64,000 nucleotides of DNA from Gemmiger gallinarum. Lineage in GTDB: Bacteria > Bacillota > Clostridia > Oscillospirales > Ruminococcaceae. The position numbers and the translations under genes are program-made. Positions 28,570 through 39,100 of the stretch are shown piece by piece. The stretch covers positions 737,103 through 801,102 of the forward strand of contig NZ_JADCKC010000002.1 of assembly GCF_014982805.1 (NCBI RefSeq), given 5' to 3'. The notes beneath the pieces are model-generated. The model was not told where the DNA came from. It did not search any database and saw only the letters and a list, made by a program, of their open reading frames with translations. Numbering within the stretch: position 1 is the first letter of the stretch; every line of letters begins with the position of its first letter.

Positions 28570-29958
28570 ATGGACTATGCCAAGCTGGCCGCCGAGGTCA
28601 TCCGACTGGTTGGCGGAAAAGAAAACATCACCGATGTGGGTCACTGCGCAACGCGGCTGCGCTTCTGCCTGAAGGATGCGGGCCTGGCCAGGACCGACGA
28701 ACTGAAAGCCACGGCCGGTGTCATCGGCGTGGTGAACAAGGGCGGACAGTATCAGGTCATCATCGGCAACGAGGTCAACGAAGTTTACGCCGAGGTCACC
28801 GCCCAGCTGGGGGTGGCCCCCACCCCCGAGGAAGCCGACTGCGGCGACTGCGGTGACGAACCCGAGGAAAAGAAAGGCCCCGTGGCCAAGGTGCTGGACA
28901 TCATTGCGGGCAGCTTTTTCCCCATCATCCCCGCTCTGGTTGGCGCCGGTATGGTCAAGGCGCTGCTGTCTTTGCTGGTAGCCTTCCAACTGGTGGATTC
29001 CTCCACCGAGACCTACCAGATCATCAACCTCATTGCCGACGCGGGCTACTACTTTATGCCGGTGCTGCTGGCGGTGTCCTCCGCCCGCAAATTCCGCGTC
29101 AATGAATATCTGGCCGCCACCCTGGGCTGCATCTTCGTCAGCCCCTCCCTGGCGTCCCTCTTCTCCGCGGCCAGCGAAGCCGGTACCACGGTGCATTTCT
29201 TCGGCATCCCGGTCACCCAGGCCACCTACTCCAACTCGGTGGTGCCCATCCTGCTCACCATCTGGCTCATGAGCTATGTGGAGCCCTTCTTCAACCGGGT
29301 CATTCCCAAGGCGGTGCGCACCATCTTTGCCCCCATGTTCACCCTGCTTGTTGTTGCTCCCATCGGTCTTATCGTCCTGGGTCCCATCGGCACCTGGGTG
29401 GGCGACCTCATCGGCGCCTTTGTCTCTCTGCTCAATAGCTACGCCAGCTGGCTGGTTCCCACCCTGGTGGGCGCGTTCACCCCGCTCATGGTCATGTGCG
29501 GCATGCACTACGGCCTGATCCCCGTTGGCATCAATATGCTGGCTACCACCGGCACCGACATCGTCGCCGGCCCCGGCATGTTGGTCTCCAATATCGCCCA
29601 GGGTGGTGCATCCCTGGCCGTGGCCGTCCGCGCCAAAAAGGAAAACATCAAGTCCCTGGCCACCTCCTGCGGCATCTCCGCTATCTGCGGCATCACTGAA
29701 CCTGCCATGTACGGCATCAGCCTGCGCTTCAAGCGGCCTTTGATCGCGGCCATGACCGGCGGTGCGGTGGGCGGATTCTTCATGGGCATCTTCCACGTCT
29801 GGCGCTTTGCCCAGGTGGCGCCCAGCATCTTTGCCCTGCCCAGCTACATCGGCCCCGACGGCCTGCGCAACATGTACCTGGCGGCGGTGGGATGCCTGAT
29901 CTCCTTCGTCATCTCCTTCGCCGTGTCCTATGTTCTGGGCGTGGATGAAAACAAATGA
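28570..29958 (+). CDS. beta-glucoside PTS IIBC permease, intact
   Basis: This 462-residue permease transports and phosphorylates beta-glucosides such as cellobiose or arbutin. IIB domain: residues 1-85 with the phosphorylated Cys in [15 protein letters not shown] domain: from about residue 105, with IIPALVGAGMVKALL and the signature GITEPAMYGISLRFK. No IIA domain is fused, so a separate EIIA must act in trans; none is in the window. It starts at the ATG 28570 after AAAAGGAGAAAATC. It heads an operon with a GH1 6-phospho-beta-glucosidase (26 bases downstream) and a cysteine-rich protein. It is the intact counterpart of the frameshifted gene at 21768-23170. Confidence 0.95.
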   Translation: MDYAKLAAEVIRLVGGKENITDVGHCATRLRFCLKDAGLARTDELKATAGVIGVVNKGGQYQVIIGNEVNEVYAEVTAQLGVAPTPEEADCGDCGDEPEEKKGPVAKVLDIIAGSFFPIIPALVGAGMVKALLSLLVAFQLVDSSTETYQIINLIADAGYYFMPVLLAVSSARKFRVNEYLAATLGCIFVSPSLASLFSAASEAGTTVHFFGIPVTQATYSNSVVPILLTIWLMSYVEPFFNRVIPKAVRTIFAPMFTLLVVAPIGLIVLGPIGTWVGDLIGAFVSLLNSYASWLVPTLVGAFTPLMVMCGMHYGLIPVGINMLATTGTDIVAGPGMLVSNIAQGGASLAVAVRAKKENIKSLATSCGISAICGITEPAMYGISLRFKRPLIAAMTGGAVGGFFMGIFHVWRFAQVAPSIFALPSYIGPDGLRNMYLAAVGCLISFVISFAVSYVLGVDENK

Positions 29959-29966
29959 ACCTTTGA

Positions 29967-31385
<1,419 letters not shown>

Positions 31386-31408
31386 ACCCGGAAAGGAGAA
31401 CCTTGACC

Positions 31409-32059
31409 ATGTTTGTTTATCTGCCCAGCTGCAATTTTACCGCAACCTGTCCCCAGGCCAGCAAATGGATGAAGGAGTATCTGGCCCAAAAGCCGGACGT
31501 GAAGGTGGCGGGCTGCTGCCGCCCCACCCAGAAGACCCTCACCGCCGAGGACACGGTGCTGTCCATCTGCCTGACCTGCTCTGCCATCACCCATGAAGTC
31601 TCCCCCCAGGCCGGGGAGGAAAGCCTGTGGGAGTACCTGCTCACCGACGACAGCTTCCCCTGGCCGGACTACCACGGGGAGGAGATGGTCATTCAGGACT
31701 GCTGGCGCGCCCGCAACAAGCCCGCCATGCAAAAGGCCGTGCGGGAGTGCATGAAGCGGATGAACATCGTCCCGGTGGAGCTGGAGGAAAACTTTGAAAA
31801 GACCCGCTTTGACGGTGTCTGGCTGTACAACCCGGTGGTCCAGAAAAATCTGGACATCGCCCCCGAGTACTTCACCCACATCCGGGACAACGACGTGGAG
31901 CTCCTTCCCCCGGAGGAGCAGAAAGCCCGCATGGTGGAGTGGGCCAAGCAGTACGGCGACCGCCGCGTGGTGACCTACTGCACCGCCTGCCTGAAAGGTA
32001 CCCTCATGGGCGGGGCCAAGGGCGTCCACCTGATGCAGCTCATCACAAAGACCCTGTAA
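31409..32059 (+). CDS. cysteine-rich protein with CCG-like Fe-S domain, unknown function
   Basis: This 216-residue soluble protein has its cysteines spaced like the CCG cysteine-rich domain of heterodisulfide-reductase and glycolate-oxidase iron-sulfur subunits. The first half reads C, C, then about thirty residues, CC (VKVAGCC), then CLTC. The second half has DCW and CTACLKG. Such domains bind an unusual [4Fe-4S] cluster or a thiol redox pair. AAGGAG is eleven bases from the ATG at 31409 (an in-frame TTG six bases earlier is an alternative start). Being the last gene of a beta-glucoside operon is unusual for such a protein. Redox or metal binding is inferred; no catalytic role is proposed. 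Confidence 0.7.
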   Translation: MFVYLPSCNFTATCPQASKWMKEYLAQKPDVKVAGCCRPTQKTLTAEDTVLSICLTCSAITHEVSPQAGEESLWEYLLTDDSFPWPDYHGEEMVIQDCWRARNKPAMQKAVRECMKRMNIVPVELEENFEKTRFDGVWLYNPVVQKNLDIAPEYFTHIRDNDVELLPPEEQKARMVEWAKQYGDRRVVTYCTACLKGTLMGGAKGVHLMQLITKTL

Positions 32060-32068
32060 CACACAACA

Positions 32069-32117
32069 AAAACACCCGCCTCTCCGGCATGGCAGCCGAA
32101 GGGGCGGGTGTTTTGTA
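32069..32117. terminator. bidirectional terminator between the beta-glucoside operon and MATE gene
   Basis: AAAACACCCGCC and GGCGGGTGTTTT form a perfect 12-base stem with a smaller hairpin (TCCGGCATGGCAGCCGAAGG) in its loop. A and T tracts on both sides allow termination from either direction, between convergent genes. Confidence 0.85.
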
Positions 32118-32145
32118 TGTTTGCGGAGGGTGACGGGAAGAACGC

Positions 32146-33546
32146 TCAGACGGCAGTTTTCTCCCGTTCCAGAGCCGAAAGCTCGGGCATGACGGTCAGC
32201 CGCATGGTGATGTAGCAGGCCAGGCCGCCGATGACGTTGGAGATGGGTTCGGCCAGAAAGACGCCGTTGACCCCCAGCCCCGCCACATGGGGCAGGATCA
32301 GAGTGAGGGGAACCACAATGACGGCTTTGCGCAGCAGGGAAAAGAAGATGGCTATTTTGGCTTTGCCCAGGGACTTGAACACGCTTTGCCCTGCAAACTG
32401 GAAGGCCATCATGACAAAACCGAAAAAGTAAATGTGCAGCGAGGGCACCGCCGCCGCTACCAGCGCAGGGTCCTGGTTGAAGATGCGGATGAACAGGGTG
32501 GGAAAGGCGGAGATGAGCCCCCAGATGAGCAGGGTGTAGCCGAAGCCCAGCTGGGTCATGAAGCGGATGGCCTGCCGCACCCGGGAAATGCTGCGGGCGC
32601 CGTAGTTGTAGCTGATGACGGGGGACGCACCGTCGGTGAGGGCCATGACGGGGGTCTGAGCGATCTGCCGCACCGAGTTGATGACCGTCATGACGCTGAC
32701 GTAGATGTCGCCGCCGAAGGACTGCAAAGTGGCGTTGCAGGCCACCTGGACCAGGCTGTCGGTGAAGGACATGACAAAGCTGGAGGTGCCCAGGGCCGCA
32801 ATGCGGCCGATGCAGGCAAAGTCGGGGCGAAAGCCCTTCCACTCCAGCTTCAGTTCCGCCTTTGGCCCGGTGAGGAAGCGCACCACCCATACTGCCGAGA
32901 GAAACTGGGAGAACACCGTGGCGACAGCGGCCCCCCGCACGCCCATGCCCAGCAAAAAGATGAACACCGGGTCCAGCACAATATTGACGGCAGCCCCCAG
33001 CAGCACGGTGAGCATGCCGGTTTTGGCAAAGCCCTGGCTGTTGATGTAGGGGTTCAGGCCCAGGGAAGTCATGACAAAGACGGTGCCCAGCAGATAGATC
33101 ATGAGGTAGGCGGAGGCGTAGGGATAGGTCTCGTCGCTGGCGCCCAGCAGGTAGAGGATGGGCCGGTGAAAGGCCATGCCCAGCACCGTCAGCCCCACGC
33201 CGCACACCAGCAGCATAAAGTAGGCGTTTGCCATGATCCTGCGGGCTTTGGCAAAGTCTTTCTGTCCCCGGGCGATGGAGCACAGCGGCGAGCCGCCCAC
33301 TCCGAACAGGTTGGCAAAGGCCGTCACCAGCGTCACAATGGGAAAGCAGACCCCCAGCCCTGCCAGAGCCAGAGCGCCCTCCCCGGGCAGCTTGCCGATG
33401 TAGATGCGGTCGACGATGTTGTACAAAAGATTCAGCACCTGGGCCACCAGCATGGGGGCGGCCACGGCCAGAATATTCTGCCGGACGCTGCCGGTGGAAA
33501 AATCCACCTGGCCGGAATGACTGGCCGGGGCATGGTTTGACTGCAT
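32146..33546 (-). CDS. MATE-family multidrug/cation antiporter, second copy
   Basis: This 466-residue MATE protein has about twelve membrane helices in two similar halves, beginning with ILAVAAPMLVAQVLNLLYNI and the family's VDRIYIGKL. The second half has ALTDGASPVISYNYGA. The ATG at 33546 is chosen because AAGGAG lies twelve bases upstream; an ATG at 33558 touches that site with no gap. It is convergent with the beta-glucoside operon. The cargo is not known. It is about as similar to the MATE at 6985 as typical family members are; no recent duplication is evident. Confidence 0.92.
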   Translation of the reverse strand: MQSNHAPASHSGQVDFSTGSVRQNILAVAAPMLVAQVLNLLYNIVDRIYIGKLPGEGALALAGLGVCFPIVTLVTAFANLFGVGGSPLCSIARGQKDFAKARRIMANAYFMLLVCGVGLTVLGMAFHRPILYLLGASDETYPYASAYLMIYLLGTVFVMTSLGLNPYINSQGFAKTGMLTVLLGAAVNIVLDPVFIFLLGMGVRGAAVATVFSQFLSAVWVVRFLTGPKAELKLEWKGFRPDFACIGRIAALGTSSFVMSFTDSLVQVACNATLQSFGGDIYVSVMTVINSVRQIAQTPVMALTDGASPVISYNYGARSISRVRQAIRFMTQLGFGYTLLIWGLISAFPTLFIRIFNQDPALVAAAVPSLHIYFFGFVMMAFQFAGQSVFKSLGKAKIAIFFSLLRKAVIVVPLTLILPHVAGLGVNGVFLAEPISNVIGGLACYITMRLTVMPELSALEREKTAV

Positions 33547-33721
33547 GTTGCGGGGCATCTCCTTACATTTGCAAAGTAAAAGGACAATCTGTCTTTTTTA
33601 TCATAGCACATCCCGGGGCATGCGGTAACGAAAATTTTACAGCCCGCCCTCCCGGCAGAGGCAAAAACCGCCCCGGGCGCCGGAGCGCACAGGGCGGCGG
33701 ATCTTTTTGGAAAGGCAGAGA

Positions 33722-34591
33722 TCACAGAAAGGCACTGGGCTTTTCCGGATCGATGAAGCCTTCGCCGTAGACCTCGCTGGTGTCCGAGATCATGACCATG
33801 CAGCTGGGGTCAATGCGGTAAGCGGCGGTACGGATGGTGTAGACCTGGGGCCGGGCACAGACGCACAGCAGCATCTGGCGCTCGGTGCCGGTGTAGGTAC
33901 CCAGGGCCCGCAGCATGGTGGAACCGCGGTCGGCATCCCGGGCAATGCAGTCGGCGATCTCCTGGCCTTTGGTGGTGACGATGGTCAGCATTTTGCTGGA
34001 GCTGCTGCCGTACATGACTTTGTCGATGACCAGGGAGGTGGCCGCCGTGGTGATGAGGCCGTAGAGTACCGCATCCACCGAGCCGAACACCGGCCAGCCC
34101 AGCAGGATGATGACCAGGTCAATAAGACCCGTTACTGCGCCCACTGACAGATGCGGCCGCAGCATCTTGATGGACATGGTGAGAAAGTCGGTGCCGCCGC
34201 TGGAGGTGCCCCGCATATACATGAGCGCCAGCGACACGCCCAGGGTGATGCCCGAAAACACAGCCGCCAGCAGCGGGTCGCCGGAGTAGCCCGGAATGCG
34301 GGTGAAAACCACATCCTGAAAAAAGGTGCACCACAGCATGGTGATGAGAGTTTTGGCCAGGAAGGTTTTGCCCAGGAATTTCAGGCTCAGCAGAATGAGA
34401 GGAATGTTGAGTACCAGCGTGGTGATGCCGATGGGCAGATCCCACAGATAGTTGCCGATCAGCGCCAGACCGGACAGGCCGCCCGGAGCAAAATTGGCAT
34501 TCTGCGCAAAGTAGCAGATACTGACGGCGTACAGAAGCCCGGCAACGATATTGTACATCTGGTCGATCAAAACAGTGCGAAAATTCTTCAT
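33722..34591 (-). CDS. YitT-family membrane protein (DUF161/DUF2179)
   Basis: This 289-residue protein has five to six membrane spans (MKNFRTVLIDQMYNIVAGLL onward) with GGLSGLALI and SSGGTDFLTM, the repeated glycine motifs of the YitT family. A cytoplasmic DUF2179 domain follows from about residue 205 (SKMLTIVTTKGQEIADCIARD). AAAAAGGAG precedes the ATG at 34591. Function is poorly known in the family. The enormous upstream frame of about 670 residues is not real: it runs through the next gene's antisense strand. The gene stands alone between two intergenic gaps. Confidence 0.9.
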   Translation of the reverse strand: MKNFRTVLIDQMYNIVAGLLYAVSICYFAQNANFAPGGLSGLALIGNYLWDLPIGITTLVLNIPLILLSLKFLGKTFLAKTLITMLWCTFFQDVVFTRIPGYSGDPLLAAVFSGITLGVSLALMYMRGTSSGGTDFLTMSIKMLRPHLSVGAVTGLIDLVIILLGWPVFGSVDAVLYGLITTAATSLVIDKVMYGSSSSKMLTIVTTKGQEIADCIARDADRGSTMLRALGTYTGTERQMLLCVCARPQVYTIRTAAYRIDPSCMVMISDTSEVYGEGFIDPEKPSAFL

Positions 34592-34825
34592 GGGCAGAAC
34601 TCCTTTTTCCATATCACGGCCGCCTGCCGGGCGGCAAAAAGGCGTCCGCATACACCCACCGGACGCCATGCTCTTTTTCCTATTGTAACACTGTGAATAG
34701 GCTTTTGAACAGTCCCCTCTTTGAGAATTTACCTCCCGAAGCCTTCCACGCTGCCGGGCGGATGAAGGGCGGATTGTGTATAATAAAACACACAGGGCCC
34801 GGCAAGGGCGGAAAGGCGGGAAAAA

Positions 34826-35659
34826 ATGAAAAAAGTTCTGGTATCGGGGGCAGGCGGCTTTGTGGGGGCGCGCACCCTGCAGCAGCTGGCCGGAAGAGTG
34901 CAGCTGGAGGCCTTCCCCCGGGGCATGACGGCCCGGGCAAGCCGGGAGGAACTGCTGGCTTTTGTGCGGGCGGCAGAGCCCGAGGTCATTGTGCACACAG
35001 CGGCCATCTCGGACACCGGCTACAGCGAGGCCCACCCTCAGGAGTCCCGCCGCGCCAATGTGGAACTGACCCTCTGGATGGCCCAGGCCGCCCGGGAGAC
35101 GGGGGCCAGGCTGGTCTGCTTCAGCTCCGACCAGGTCTACGCAGGTCTGCCGGGAAAGGGCCCCTTTGCCGAGGATGAGGTCCGCACCCCCGCAAACGTC
35201 TACGGCCGCCACAAGCTGGAGGCGGAACAGCGGGTGCTGGATCTCCTGCCCGACGCCGTCATGCTGCGGGCCACCTGGATGTACGATCTGCCCGGCCGGG
35301 GACTGCCCATCCGGGGCAATCTGCCCCTCAACCTGCTGGACGCAGCCCTCCACGGGCGGGAGGCGGTGTTCTCGGACCGGGAATACCGGGGCGTCACCTA
35401 TGTGCGGCAGGCCATTGAAAATCTGCTCCCCGCCATGGACCTGCCGGGAGGAAGCTATAACTTCGGCAGCGAGAACCCCCTCACCATGTACGACACGGCG
35501 GCGGAATTCTGCCGGGTCATGGACATTTTGCCGCGGCTGGTGCGGGGGGACCGGGTGCGCAGCCTGGCCATGGACTGTGCCAGGGCCCGGCAGGCGGGCA
35601 TCGCCTTTGACGATACCGCCCGGGGCATTCGCCGCTGCCTGAAAGAATACGGTCTGTAA
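34826..35659 (+). CDS. RmlD-like NAD-dependent epimerase/reductase
   Basis: This 277-residue extended short-chain dehydrogenase of the dTDP-4-dehydrorhamnose reductase type has the Rossmann motif GAGGFVG at residues 8-14, VIVHTAAISD, FSSDQVYAG (catalytic Ser/Thr position), and the YGRHK dyad (Tyr-x-x-x-Lys) near residue 131. Such enzymes act on nucleotide-sugar or related ketones; with no neighbouring sugar-nucleotide genes, the substrate is open. GGCGGAAAGGCGGG precedes the ATG at 34826. It is divergent from the YitT gene and appears monocistronic. Confidence 0.87.
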   Translation: MKKVLVSGAGGFVGARTLQQLAGRVQLEAFPRGMTARASREELLAFVRAAEPEVIVHTAAISDTGYSEAHPQESRRANVELTLWMAQAARETGARLVCFSSDQVYAGLPGKGPFAEDEVRTPANVYGRHKLEAEQRVLDLLPDAVMLRATWMYDLPGRGLPIRGNLPLNLLDAALHGREAVFSDREYRGVTYVRQAIENLLPAMDLPGGSYNFGSENPLTMYDTAAEFCRVMDILPRLVRGDRVRSLAMDCARARQAGIAFDDTARGIRRCLKEYGL

Positions 35660-35890
35660 GCAGGACTGCGCCATACAACAAAATATTCTTGAATGAAGTA
35701 TTCCGATACATTTCCGGGGCAGCGCGCTGACCGGGACCGGCAAAAAAGAAAAGTGAAAAAACAGCGGGAGAATGTAACTTTATAAAAATTCGGCACAGCA
35801 CAGCAGCGCGGGTCCGCTTTCGCCACAAAAAGAACGAAACGCCGGCAAAGGCGGACATTCAGGAATGAATACGATAAATCAAGCTTTTTA

Positions 35891-35942
35891 TCACAGGAAA
35901 ATTGTCACTTCTGTCATAAAAATGCGCTTTTTTCACAGGAAA
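35891..35942 (+). promoter_or_regulatory. paired TCACAGGAAA direct repeats
   Basis: Two identical decamers start 42 bases apart (four helical turns) about 80-120 bases upstream of the operon promoter. Their position fits an activator or repressor site. The factor is unknown. Confidence 0.4.
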
Positions 35943-36012
35943 GACTATGCATAAACCCGGAAAACTGGAAAATTTTCTCATGTCAAAGGGGAGGAATGGG
36001 GCCAGAAAAAAC

Positions 36013-36041
36013 TTGTCTTTTGACGGATAATGTGATTTAAT
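36013..36041 (+). promoter_or_regulatory. promoter of the 21-kb tubulin-like/Hsp70-like operon
   Basis: TTGTCT and TTTAAT are 17 bases apart, with an extended -10 TG (TGATTTAAT). It is the only good promoter I find ahead of the fourteen-gene run. Confidence 0.65.
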
Positions 36042-36194
36042 ACTAACGTATATATAAATGTATCACTGTATGTCTGATCACAGAGCGGAACCTGACGGGT
36101 ATGCCCCGAACCTTTGCGGAGAGTTGGAAAAGACGTGCAGCTTGAATTTTGTTGGGGCGGAAACTTCTTTTTGACGATGAGGAGTTGAGAAGTA

Positions 36195-39100
36195 ATGGAT
36201 GAGCGAGGCGGATTCTTTCCATCGGCGCCGGGACACGGAGATGCGTTTCCGTCTTTTGGCGGAAACGGACAGGGGTTTGACGATGGGAATGGGTTTTCCG
36301 TTGATTTGACGCCCACGGAGATCGTGCCCGACTGGCCGGACACCCCACAGCAGGACCAGGCCGGTGCTTTTCCGGCAGAGGGAACGTCCGGGCAGGAACC
36401 CGCCCCCTGGGGAGTGCCGGTTGCCACCCACGGGGAAGGAGACTTTCCTGCCTGGGGGGCTGAACCCACCTCCCAAAGCGGTTTGGACGATGGGTTTGCA
36501 CAGACATTTGATTCGCCGTTCGGCGGGGAAGCGGCCCCGCAGAACGCATGGCCGGGAAGCGATACACAGGATGCCGGCGCCTGGGGCGCCGATACCGGAG
36601 CGGGAAGCTGGCCGCAGGCGGATGCCTGGGGGGCGGAGCCCGCACCCCGGAGCGGTTCTGACGCATCGGCGGAGCAGGACTTCTCCGTACATACGGACAC
36701 GGGATATGGCTTTGGTGCACAACCGTATCCGGCCCGGGAAAATTCGTTTGCGCCCCCGGACCCCCGGACAAACTTTGAGGTTCGCCTGGATGAGCCGGAT
36801 GAGACCCGACTGTTTGAGGATGGCCCAGCCTTTGGCGGAACTGCCGGCAGCTGGGGCGGCAGCCAGACATGGAACGACAGTCAGCAGCCCGCCGTACCGG
36901 CGGAACCGGCTGTTTCCTCCGGGGAGGCGTTCCCGGTACAGCCCATGGAAGAACCTGCCTCCGACGATGAGATGAGCGCCGAGGAGACGGCGGCGATCTT
37001 TGCCGAGAATTCCAGCGGCTGGGGCCGCAAAAAGACCTGGGGCAAGCCCGGCGCCCCCGCCCCGGCGGAGAAAACTCTGGAAGAAACCCCGGCGGCTCCG
37101 GTGCAGGAAGAGGCCCCCGCGCCCGTGGAGGAACCTGAGGTCAAAGCCCCGAAGCAGCCTGCGGCAGATACCTCCGACGATGAAATGAGCGCCGAGGAGA
37201 CGGCGGCGATCTTTGCCGAAAATTCCAGCGGCTGGGGCCGCAAAAAGACCTGGGGCAAGCCCAGCGCCCCCGCCCCGGTGGAGGAATCCCCGGCGGCTCC
37301 GGTGCAGCAAGAAGCCCCCGCCCCCGCGCCTGCGGAACCTGAGGTCAAGGCCCCGGAGCAGCCTGCGGAGGAAGCCTCCGACGATGAAATGAGCGCCGAG
37401 GAGACGGCAGCAATCTTTGCCGAGAACTCCAGCGGCTGGAAGCGGAAAAAAGCCTGGGGCAAGCCCAGCACCCCCGCTCCGGCGGAGGAAGCTCCGGTGC
37501 AGGAAGAAGCCCCCGCCCCCGTGGCGGAACCTGAGGTCAAATCCCCGGAGCAGCCTGCGGAGGAAGCCACCGACGATGAGATGAGCGCCGAGGAGACGGC
37601 GGCGATCTTTGCCGAGAACTCCAGCGGCTGGAAGCGGAAAAAAGCCTGGGGCAAGCCCAGCACCCCCGCCCCGGCGGAAGAAGCCCCGGCGGCTCCGGTG
37701 CAGGAGGAGGCCCCCGCCCCCGTGGCGGAACCTGAGGTCAAAGCCCCGGAGCAGCCTGCGGCAGATACCTCCGACGATGAGATGAGCGCCGAGGAGACGG
37801 CAGCGATCTTTGCCGAAAACTCCAGCGGCTGGAAGCGGAAAAAAGCCTGGGGCCAGCCCAGCGCTCCCGCTCCGGCGGAGGAAGCCCCGGCGGCTCCGGT
37901 GCAGGAAGAAGCCCCCGCCCCCGTGGCGGAACTTGAGGTCAAATCCCCGGAGCAGCCTGCGGAGGAAGCCACCGACGATGAAATGAGCGCCGAGGAGACG
38001 GCGGCGATCTTTGCCGAAAATTCCAGCGGCTGGGGCCGCAAAAAGACCTGGGGCAAGCCCAGCGCCCCCGCCCCGGCGGAGGAAGCTCCGGCGGCTCCGG
38101 TGCAGGAGGAGGCCCCCGCACCCGCGGCGGAACCTGAGGTCAACGCCCCGGCCCAGCCTGCGGCAGATACCTCCGACGATGAAATGAGCGCCGAGGAGAC
38201 GGCAGCGATCTTTGCCGAGAACTCCAGCGGCTGGAAGCGGAAAAAAGCCTGGGGCCAGCCCAGCGCCCCCGCCCCGGCGGAGGAAGCCCCGGCGGCTCCG
38301 GTGCAGGAAGAGGTCCCCGCGGCGGAACCTGAGGTCAAGGTCCCGGAGCAGCCTGCGGCAGATATCTCCGACGATGAGATGAGCGCCGAGGAGACGGCGG
38401 CGATCTTTGCCGAGAACTCCAGCGGCTGGAAGCGGAAAAAAGCCTGGGGCCAGCACAGCGCCCCCACTCTGGCGGAGGAAGCCCCGGCGGCTCCGGTGCA
38501 GGAGGAGGCCCCCGCACCCGCGGCGGAACCCGAGGTCAAGGCCCCGGCGCAGCCCACGGTGGACACTTCCGACGATGAGATGAGCGCCGAGGAGACGGCA
38601 GCAATCTTTGCAGAGAACTCCGGCGGCTGGAAGCGCAAGACGGCCCGGAACAGCAGCCATGACGAACCGGCTGCATCGGCCGCCCAGCCTGCATCCGAGC
38701 CGCCCGCACCCCCCGCCGAGGAGAAAAAATCCGCGCAGCCGGCAGAGGAACCCCCCATGAAACAACAGATGGACAACGAGCAGCCCGCTGAGAAAATCCG
38801 CCCCGAGCCTGAGGAAGAACCTCAGCCGCTTGTGGAGACGGCTGCTGAAGAGGAAGAAAATCCCCTGCAGCATCGCAGCGTCTTTGGCAGAGCGGGCTCC
38901 GCCAGTGCAAGAGCCGCCAGCGGCGGCTGGAGCGCCTTCCGCAAGATGGCGTCGGAGGAAAAGTCGGGCAATCCCTTTGAAACCGGCGCCGGCGGCCACA
39001 GTTTTGCGGCTGCGGCACGCAAAGCCCAGGAACAGCACGCGGCGCACACCTTCGGCAGGCACAGCGCCGGAGAAAGCCATACCGCCAGCAGCAGCTGGCA

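Larger units (their letters stand above)
35660..36194. other. control region of the tubulin-like/Hsp70-like operon
   Basis: This 535-base AT-rich stretch has no gene. It contains a strong promoter (36013-36041) and two copies of TCACAGGAAA, 42 bases apart (35891 and 35933), that could be operators. No terminator for the preceding gene is obvious. The mRNA would have a leader of about 150 bases, with no fold I can recognise. Confidence 0.65.

Noticed and set aside
33722..35743. 673-residue frame for the YitT protein
   Set aside because: The upstream 380 residues are antisense to the RmlD-like gene and have no sense; the true start is the ATG at 34591 with AAAAAGGAG.
35660..35880. Possible small gene between the RmlD-like gene and the operon promoter
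   Set aside because: The frames are short with no ribosome binding site, and the DNA is AT-rich and promoter-like.
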